Shown: in pieces, positions 19,916 to 26,256 of the stretch
How the letters are laid out: each line of letters starts with the position of its first letter
Numbering within the stretch: the first letter of the stretch is position 1
Source: Thoreauomyces humboldtii
Lineage: Eukaryota > Chytridiomycota > Chytridiomycetes > Spizellomycetales > Powellomycetaceae
NCBI GenBank assembly: GCA_027596035.1
Contig: JADGJA010000284.1
Span: 1-26,256, forward strand
Direction of reading: 5' to 3'
DNA: 26,256 nucleotides
Translations under genes and position numbers: made by a program
The notes under the pieces: model-generated
What the model was told of the DNA's origin: nothing
The model's input: only the letters and a program-made list of their open reading frames with translations
Database searches by the model: none

Positions 19916-20832
19916 ATGGCGTCCGCTTCCCGCTCAGCATTTCGTCCGGTCGTTCGAGCGTGGAAGCGATACCTCGAGCTTCTAGAGGAAAAGCCGCTCG
20001 TTACGAAGTCTCTGTCGGCGGGCGCTATCGCAGTCGGTGGCGACATCATCGCACAAAAGATCGATTCGAGTCCCGACCATCCCGATTGGGACCCTCAACG
20101 GACCTTGCGTCTGGGAGTGTATGGAACCCTCATCGCCGCTCCCCTCACCCATGGTGAGTTGCTCTGTCCAGAGGACCGCAACCCTGGACCCGCTTGCGGG
20201 ATGGAGCTTGGCCGTGATGGCTTGGAGCTCACATGCATTCCCGCTTCCCCACGATAGGATGGTACAAGATCTTGGATGGGCGACTAGGCGCCGGGATGGA
20301 CTTTCAGACCTCTCTCAAGAAGGTGGCTGCCGACCAGATCCTTGCAGCCGCGCCTTTCACCGCCCTGTTCTTCGTCTGCAACTCTGCAGCCGAAGGACTC
20401 AACGCGACGCAGATCAAAGATCGATTGGACAGCAACCTCTGGCCCACACTCAAAGCCAACTGGGCCATTTGGCCAGCGGCACTCCTCATCAACTTTCGAT
20501 ACGTTCCGCTCAAGTTGAGGTTGCTTACCGTCAACATTCTGGGACTCGGTATGTGGATGCCACTGACGGGCTTTCTCCCCTGCAGCGAAGTTTCTGCTAA
20601 TCGCAGTACCTGGAACTACCTAGGATGGGGAACCTACCTCTCGATGGTTCAACACCGACAGCACGAGCACAAGAACGTTCATCCAAATCTCCCCGATCCG
20701 TACGTTTGTCTTTACTTGCGTCCTTCGAGCGGTTCAATGCACGTCATTAACCTTTGTATCTCACTTGCTAGATACCCAGAGGATTCGCTTCCTGTGCCAA
20801 TTTACCCTCCCGGAAACATCAAAGAGGAATAG
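19916..20832 (+). CDS. SYM1: Mpv17/PMP22-family inner membrane protein SYM1
   Basis: Four-helix protein of the mitochondrial inner membrane; yeast Sym1 is needed for growth on ethanol at high temperature and human MPV17 for mtDNA maintenance. Exons 19916-20153, 20258-20548, 20624-20699 and 20772-20832 give 221 residues. Family blocks are AWKRYLELLEEKPLVTKSL, GGDIIAQK, THGWYKILDG, AADQILAAPF-like, WAIWPAALLINFRYVPLKLR and LGWGTYLSMVQH. The intron at 20549-20623 is partly open in frame, but splicing it restores the spacing from the VPLKLR block to the GWxTYLS helix and it carries a CTAAT branch site, so it is removed. The tail DSLPVPIYPPGNIKEE is species-specific. The gene converges on HEM25. 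Confidence 0.9.
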
Positions 20833-21232
20833 GGACATGCGGTCGCGTCAAGGTTGCCGGGAACACGTCTCGTCAGAACTCTTTGCTCCACCACGTTGTG
20901 GACTTCTTAATTCCTCTACATTTAGAGCCATCCTCTTTCTTTTTTTCTTTGGATCCCAATACGAGCCTCATGATAAGTACCTACAACACCAACTACCACA
21001 TGGATGAATCGAGGGTGTGTTGTATTAGCTATATGTATATCTACAAAGGAGTGCAATGGGGTGGCAGTGCGGTGCAGTCCGGCGGGATTGGGCTGGGCAG
21101 CAACCCGCCGAATCTAACTGTTCTTGATGATCCTGGGCGTTACGTTCGCAGCAGGAGTCTCAAAGCGCATGTGGCCTGCCTAGGCAAGAGAAACGAAACT
21201 ATCCCGAGAAGTGGGCCTGGGCGAGGGTCTTG
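20833..21232. other. Convergent intergenic region between SYM1 and HEM25
   Basis: A 400-bp stop-to-stop gap. It contains a T-rich stretch near 20936-20950 that fits 3' end signals and then a G-rich patch near 21055-21110. No gene is recognised. Confidence 0.5.
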
Positions 21233-22141
21233 TCATTGAACACGGTTCCCAGCCCACCGGACGATCTCCTCGTAGATAGTCCAAGTGATGGCGGCGCTGA
21301 CCGTTTTCCGGAGCAGTCTAGGTAGCATGCCCGCAAAGAAGCCAGATATCCTCTCCTCGGTCGCAATCTTCCACGCGGTGGCGGGCATGGTCGCGTATCG
21401 GGCAGGGTCCAGCTGCATCCTTGTTTTCAACACGTCGAACGGGTTGGTAGCCACAGTGGCCGCGATCCCACTGGCTCCTGCAGCCGCCATATGGACTCCC
21501 CACGTGCTCGTCGGCGTAGCACCGGCAGAAGGGGGCAAAGCGGCCTTGAGCAGCGTTTTCGAGTGCTCGTAGAAGAGGACATAAAGACCAGCGTGTGGTG
21601 CATCGCGAAGCACCGTAGCGCCGGACCCGGCGAACAATCCACGGACGCCTCCGTCCGCCACGATGCCACGAACGGCGCCCAGAACGGTCTTGTACCGGTA
21701 CAGATCGCTCTCAAAGCGGACCTTGACGACCGTGATTGGCATCAGGAGCAATCCGACCGCCACGCGAGACCCGGCGCCGGCAGCCAGGTTCGCGGTGGAT
21801 CTCCCCACGCCCAGAGCTCCGAGGATGCTTCTGGACCGCTCGAGGCAACCGAAATAGAGAGCGCTGCCTGGAACGTTGCGAAAAATGGTAGGAACGGTCC
21901 CTCGCCATAGTCCCGTGAGGGACTCTGAACGGACCACCTGGGTCGCGACGCTCCAGAGCGTGGATCGCGCCAGTAGAGGCGCGTTGGCCATCGGCAATGG
22001 AGGAAGGGTGGAGTGATGTTGCTGGAGACGCGTCTTGACAAGATCAAGAGGTTGCAGGAGGACGCATGCCGCGAGGCCTGATACTCCGCCTCCCAAGATG
22101 TGCATATGTGAAGAAACCGAAGGCTTCGTTGCGAGCGACAT
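21233..22141 (-). CDS. HEM25: Mitochondrial glycine carrier Hem25/SLC25A38
   Basis: Inner-membrane carrier that imports glycine for 5-aminolevulinate synthesis, the first step of heme production. A single exon encodes 302 residues, the usual carrier size. Three carrier repeats are visible, with signatures QPLDLVKTRLQQ, MPITVVKVRFES and NPFDVLKTRMQLD. SGLAACVLLQPLDLVKTRLQ at the start, the second-repeat form TVVKVRFESDLYRY and the third-repeat TRMQLDPARYATM are characteristic of the SLC25A38 branch rather than of other SLC25 carriers. The frame extends upstream of 22141 without ATG, so this ATG (MSLATKPS) is used. It is one of only two intronless genes in the window. The gene diverges from a small unrecognised gene. 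Confidence 0.88.
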   Translation of the reverse strand: MSLATKPSVSSHMHILGGGVSGLAACVLLQPLDLVKTRLQQHHSTLPPLPMANAPLLARSTLWSVATQVVRSESLTGLWRGTVPTIFRNVPGSALYFGCLERSRSILGALGVGRSTANLAAGAGSRVAVGLLLMPITVVKVRFESDLYRYKTVLGAVRGIVADGGVRGLFAGSGATVLRDAPHAGLYVLFYEHSKTLLKAALPPSAGATPTSTWGVHMAAAGASGIAATVATNPFDVLKTRMQLDPARYATMPATAWKIATEERISGFFAGMLPRLLRKTVSAAITWTIYEEIVRWAGNRVQ

Positions 22142-22452
22142 GGCTGTGAGAAGAGGCCGACCAACAAGAAACACCGACGGTTGGTATGGGCGATGATGGC
22201 GAAGAGAACATGCACAGAGACGGGATGCAGCGTTGATATAACGGCCAAAGAGCGTACTGTTCTACAGGTAGTGGTTTAGTGGTTTGTCGGGGAGTGCGTC
22301 GGAAGAGTTTTGCTGGGGAAGGAAGGTCCGAGGAAAAATCGCGTCGCGAGGGTTCCTTCCCCTTTGCTCCAACCTTCAACGCGAGGTGCAAAGCAGGGTA
22401 CTGTACCTGTACGTGTAGATCTCCTGGCGTCCGAGACTCTTTCCCCAACGTA
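22142..22452. promoter_or_regulatory. Divergent region upstream of HEM25 and the small gene
   Basis: A 311-bp gap between the HEM25 start and the start assumed for the small plus-strand gene. No recognised element. Confidence 0.4.
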
Positions 22453-22847
22453 ATGGTATGTCTAGTGGTATATTATGCCCTACCATTTCATTTGCATCAG
22501 ATCCTTGACCGGTGCTCATCTGCTGATGATTCTGTCAAAGTGCAGTCTGACTCGATTTTCTCGTTCGTGGTGCACGGGAACGTCGACGCCGTGGCTCTGA
22601 CTGCCTCGGATAAGGCCTGGGCACAACTGACGTTTCCGGACCTTGGTTAGTATCAAGATCGCGTCTTCATCCTACTCAAGGAAGTAAACTGATGTGACCA
22701 CTAGAGCTTTCTCTCCCAGCCGAACACATCCCTCGTTCGGACGACACGGACGAACGGGAGAATTCAACGAGGTGGAAGGATGCGGGCACGGCCAGTACGC
22801 GCACCATACTACGCAGCGAGACGCCACATGCTGCTGGCAGCGTTTGA
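22453..22847 (+). CDS. Small hypothetical protein, unrecognised
   Basis: I do not recognise a family. The model has exons 22453-22645 and 22705-22847, 111 residues. The stretch from ILDRCSSADDSVKV through VDAVALTASDKAWAQLTFP alternates hydrophobic and polar residues like a real small alpha/beta fold. The second exon (ELSLPAEHIPRSDDTD) is polar and probably disordered. The 59-nt intron has a GTTAGT donor and a CTAG acceptor. The first 45 nt after the ATG also look like an in-frame intron (GTATGT to CATCAG), which would leave M-ILDRC and 96 residues. A different 3' exon is possible, because a 180-codon plus frame stays open from 22694 to 23236. Start, end and even the existence of the gene are uncertain. 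Confidence 0.35.
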
Positions 22848-23922
22848 AGCGTGCATCACTTCGACGCGTTTGCCAACACTCGGATCAGATGTGGACCCTG
22901 ATGCGTCCTTCGTTTGATCGGACATGGCCAGAGATTCGAGAATGTGGAACGCTTTGGAAAAGCAGTGCCTACGGTACTGTAGTTGCACGGTCTGTACCTG
23001 ATCCAAGTGCGCTTTCGCCACGATGTGTCTTTACGGTTTCCTGTTCCTGCTGGTCCTTGCAAGCGTTGCAAGCGGATAATCCCGACGTGCTGGTCGGGCT
23101 TTGTATGGCGCAGGGCGTGACTCGTGGCATTTCAGAAGGTCCCTGTTCGAGGGTGCCGCTTTTTATCGTTGTCTTTGCAACGCTGCTCGGCTTGGATAGG
23201 CACCACATCCGCTCGGCGCTCGCATACGTCACATAAAGGTTGATGGGAAAGCTACCGACGAAACGAGGGCTACAAACACGCACGTTTGTGTGGCCAGCCG
23301 TCAGGGCTCAACTCATGGCTCATGCGGAAAGAAGACGTCCTTGCGCCTGCCGCAAAAGAGGCGGTGGGCCGATGTCCGATCCAGGACGAGGGAGAGCCTG
23401 GAGACCGGATCTCACCCCAAGAACCAAGGCCGTGCGTGGTACCTGGAGAACTGAGGACCGGGTAAAAAAAAACTTGCTGGGGTTTCTGCTTCCGGTCCCT
23501 CGGTTTCGCTCCCTTCTCTCTCTCTCTCTCTTCGCCTTTTTTGCGCTTTGTCCTCCCGTCATCCCCCTCGCCCCTTCGCCCTTCGTCCCAACCGGCTGCT
23601 GGTTTCTCCCCACTCCGGCTTTACTTTCCCTTATCATCGGGTCTCTCTCTGCATCCTTCCTCCTCCCGCAAAGCTGCTGTTGCTTCTCGAAGCTTTCCTT
23701 CGTTGTGTTTCTCGTTCTTGGGTCGGACTTCTGCTACTCTCTCCCCCACCGCGTACAGTACCACTCAGCTGGCCTGTGTGGTCCATGAGGACCCTCTCCG
23801 CACACCCAGCAGGCACTTTATATAACGGCACTACGTGACGCTCCCGTGTCCCGCCGCAGGTCTCGGAAGGTCTCCCAACTTTCTTTCAGCATTCCCCCTT
23901 GGTTTCTTTAACTTCAAGGGGA
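22848..23922. other. Long gene-poor stretch before the Frizzled-like receptor
   Basis: At 1075 bp this is by far the longest gap in the window. Long frames are open here on both strands (plus to 23236, minus 23283-22969), but none resembles a known protein. From about 23480 to 23750 the plus strand is strongly pyrimidine-rich, which fits a promoter and long 5' leader of the receptor gene at 23923. Confidence 0.45.
23515..23531 (+). repeat. (CT)n microsatellite
   Basis: An uninterrupted CT repeat inside the pyrimidine-rich leader upstream of the Frizzled-like receptor gene. Confidence 0.8.
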
Positions 23923-25793
23923 ATGTCCTTGTTCAGGTCCGTCGTGTTGCTCATAGCGCTGGCCGCCGAGCATATCACCGGCGCGTCTGCCGTCACACCA
24001 GCGTCGTGCGGACCCAACCTCCTGCCCACTCCCGAAGGCTTCGAGCAGTCCTCGCTTGCGGCATGCCACCCGACTCTTGGCTGTTGCTTGCCATGTCCTG
24101 CAACGGACGCTCTGTATCCATCAGCTTCAGTCCATCGGCTTGAGGCCTGGATGACCGCGATGCGTGTCATCTCCACCTTTGGCGCCTTTCTCGTCGTGGT
24201 CTCCTACGCCGTGTTGCCCGGGAAACGAACCTTTCCGCGCATCTACATCCTTTTCGTGTTCGTGTTGACGATGATCTGGTCTGGGTTCGGAGCGTCTCTG
24301 CTTTACGGTCAGCAAGGACGCGCCGTCTTCTGCGCTGGCGACGGAGTCACCTCCGCCACGCTTCGCAACAACCGTGCTTGCGCCGTCCAGGGCGTCAGCA
24401 TCATCTGGGCATCCATCGGGACCGGCTGCTTTTGCATGTTGACCATCCTCAACATCCACTTGGTGCGCCATTGCTCGAACGTATATCTCTCTCAAGCGCT
24501 CTTACTAACCTCGCCCCTTCCCCTCTGCAGCAAGTGGTTTGGTCATGTTCCTGGCTCTTGCGGAATCGCTGGCTCGCCCAAACGATAGGCTGGCTATTCC
24601 CAACGTTCATCGCTGGACTTGCCATCGGGACGGGCTCCATCGAGTACCTGAGCCGCGGGATCTGTACAGTCACGCAGCAGTACGAAGGAGGGCTAGTATT
24701 TGCTCCACTCATCGTCTTGGCCGTGCTCGTCTGGGCGTTGCACACTGCCACCACACTGTGGCTGTGGCGACGGACATGGGGCATGCGGGGGAGTCCGACG
24801 TCTCCACGATTCTGGGGACTCGGGTTCGGTCGAACCAACACGCCCATCCCGAGCCTTGTGGTGCCCAGCCTCGTGATGCCAGATCTAGCAGTCGACGACG
24901 AAGCTTGCAATCCCTCTGCCATAGCCACAGAAAAGGCCACTCCGCGCCGTTTATCTCTAGGAACCGCGGCTGCCACGACGCCGGACGGGACAGAGCTTGC
25001 TGGGGTGCGATTCGTGCAGCTCCGACTCATCGTTTTCGGGACGGTGCTCGGCGGATTCGCCGTCATGTACGCCATATTCTATCAACAGGACGTTGGTCGC
25101 ATTCGAGCCGCCATTCGCGTGACGGATGCTGTCGATGGTGCATCTGTCGCCACGTCTCCACTCCAAGACCTCGTGGCGTGCATCCACGCAGCGCAAGCCA
25201 GTTTGACGATGGGTGGGCCCGCGATCGTTCGAACGTGCGCCAATCAGCTCGAAGCCTCGGGAAGGATGCCGCTGCCTAGATTCTGGCGACGTCTCGTGTC
25301 CGAACTCACCATCTCCCTCGGAGGGGTGTGCCTGTTCGCGGTCATCGCCCGTCGGTTGTTCTACGACTGGCGGGACTGGTTCGACGAACGTCGCGGCGTG
25401 GTCGAGTGGACGAGGAGGAGACGGACGCGAAGGGGTCGTGCGTCCACGATCATCACCACGTCAGCTGCGGTCTCTCCCGGGGGTTCGGCCGCCTCCTTGA
25501 CGGTCCCGAGCCCTGCCATCCTTCGATCGCCGTCCCCGCTGCCTCCTTCGCCCAGTCAGCTCCATCCGAGCAGCCTCGCCTACCTCCCGCGCGCCAGTCC
25601 CACGGCGTCGCACTTTTCGTCCCTGTCCTCCACCACCGGGACCGTGCTGTACTCGCCCTCTCCACCTGCCGTGCACTACGGACTTCCCCCCGTCGACCTC
25701 GAGCTCCAGGACGTTGCCAGGCTGACGGGAGCGTTCGTGAGCAAGTCGGTGTCGGAAAGGGAGGCCTTTGCTCCCAACCTAACCTTGTGGTAG
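23923..25793 (+). CDS. Frizzled/Smoothened-like seven-transmembrane receptor without CRD
   Basis: Predicted cell-surface receptor of the Frizzled/Smoothened membrane-region family as found in fungi and Dictyostelium (fsl/fsc types); ligand and signalling route are unknown. Exons 23923-24462 and 24531-25793 give 600 residues. MSLFRSVVLLIALAAEHITG looks like a signal peptide. A short ectodomain has a cysteine group CHPTLGCCLPCPATDALYP (Cys 48, 54, 55, 58) in place of the long cysteine-rich Wnt-binding domain. Seven hydrophobic helices follow, including VISTFGAFLVVVSYAVLP, YILFVFVLTMIWSGFGASLL, VSIIWASIGTGCFCMLTIL, LFPTFIAGLAIGTGSI, LIVLAVLVWALHTATTLWLW, RLIVFGTVLGGFAVMYAIFY and ELTISLGGVCLFAVIARRLF. 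A long polar insert separates helices 5 and 6. The tail is Ser/Pro-rich with basic RRRRTRRGR, suited to phosphorylation. The first in-frame ATG after the pyrimidine-rich leader is used. Confidence 0.78.
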
Positions 25794-26086
25794 GCAAACA
25801 CGCGCACCTCCTCGCCCTCACGCCGATATAGAGTAAGAGCTCGGCGTATTACAGTATATAGAGCCCTGCGTATGTGTAAATAGATCTGAACCATCAGAAG
25901 CCTGACCATCCCTGTGCCAGCACTGCCATTTTGCTCCCCATCGCCCGGCTTCGCTCCATTCCCATGGTGAAAGCGAGCGACCCCCAGCGAGCTCTCAAAC
26001 AAGCAGTCGGGGGAGTTGGGCCGCAGTTCATGGCAAGATGTACATTTAACGATTAAAGTTGCCGCCAGTCTGCCGCAGGCCCAAGG

Positions 26087-26116
26087 AAAAAAAAGAAAAA
26101 AAAAAAGAATAAAAGA
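26087..26116 (+). repeat. A-rich tract
   Basis: Nearly pure adenine with a few G interruptions, ending in AATAAA and a further short A run. A simple low-complexity tract. Confidence 0.8.
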
Positions 26117-26241
26117 CGGGGAAGAAAGGATTATGAAAAGTTGTGGACCATAAGCGTTCTGGTCGCGTGGGGTCGTGTGCCCTGTCGAAAGTTGGTGGTG
26201 ACGTTTGTGTAGCAAAAAAGGGGAGGTCTCTCTCCTTTCGT

Positions 26242-26256
26242 GGGGGGGGGGGGGGG
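26242..26256 (+). repeat. Poly-G run at the window edge
   Basis: Fifteen consecutive guanines reach the last base of the window, so the true length is unknown. Runs like this are often miscounted in sequencing. Confidence 0.85.

Larger units (their letters stand above)
25794..26256. other. 3' flank of the receptor gene, no gene recognised
   Basis: The 463 bp after the receptor stop contain its 3' UTR and no recognised gene. A minus-strand frame of 179 codons crosses this region into the receptor gene but is low-complexity and unlike any family. An A-rich tract (26087-26116) with AATAAA at 26108-26113 and a terminal G run follow. Confidence 0.5.

Noticed and set aside
20549..20623. Retained, in-frame reading through the third coding gap of SYM1
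   Set aside because: It would insert 25 unrelated residues inside a conserved Mpv17 block; the stretch has a GTATGT donor, CTAAT branch and TAG acceptor.
22694..23236. 180-codon plus frame
   Set aside because: No recognisable family, Cys/Trp/Arg-rich composition like non-coding DNA, and no splice junction from the upstream exon that keeps frame.
22969..23283. 104-codon minus frame that would continue the strand alternation
   Set aside because: Composition and sequence look random, with no conserved motif; kept only as a possibility in the findings.
24449..25075. 208-codon minus frame inside the Frizzled-like gene
   Set aside because: Antisense shadow of transmembrane coding sequence.
25676..26215. 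179-codon minus frame after the receptor gene
   Set aside because: Contains a run of Phe/Leu from the A-rich tract and overlaps the receptor tail antisense; no family likeness.
1..26256. tRNA, rRNA, CRISPR arrays, transposons and intronic C/D snoRNAs
   Set aside because: Scanned by eye for tRNA B-box-like sequence, repeat-spacer arrays, terminal repeats, transposase motifs and C/D boxes in the two longest UBA3 introns; nothing convincing was seen.

Overview
The window is nuclear DNA of a fungus with a compact, intron-rich genome, most likely a basidiomycete. The reasons are the short GT-AG introns (44 modelled, 56-139 nt, often with a CTAAT/CTRAC branch site 10-30 nt before the acceptor), gene gaps of only 87-421 bp over the first 22 kb, and protein types usual in that phylum: an augmin subunit, a Frizzled-like receptor without a cysteine-rich domain, and a transmembrane PDI. 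The species cannot be fixed from the sequence. All gene models were built by hand, and the reading frame was checked across every splice junction.

Layout, left to right: UFD1 (+), membrane-anchored protein disulfide isomerase (-), CAC2/CAF-1 p60 (+), GAR1 (-), NDUFB8 of complex I (+), UBA3 (-), Alr4036-type pyridoxamine-phosphate-oxidase-like FMN protein (+), aquaporin (-), HAUS1-like augmin subunit (+), SH3-septin fusion (-), RPA12 of RNA polymerase I (+), RSM22 (-), SYM1/Mpv17 (+), HEM25/SLC25A38 (-), an unrecognised small gene (+), and a Frizzled/Smoothened-like seven-helix receptor (+). The first fifteen alternate strands without exception, so the region is a chain of divergent pairs (start-to-start gaps of 232-421 bp) and convergent pairs (stop-to-stop gaps of 87-413 bp).

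Most genes are housekeeping and have no common pathway. The themes are ubiquitin/NEDD8 and quality control (UFD1, PDI, UBA3), chromatin and nucleolus (CAC2, GAR1, RPA12), and mitochondria (NDUFB8, RSM22, SYM1, HEM25; the last three are consecutive). There is no sign of mobile elements, CRISPR, tRNA or rRNA genes, or horizontal transfer.

The points most worth a second look are the unbroken strand alternation, the SH3-septin fusion with a degraded guanine-specificity motif and septin unique element, the HAUS1-like gene, the aquaporin with two NPA motifs but an apparently open selectivity filter, and the roughly 1 kb CT-rich gap before the Frizzled-like receptor.
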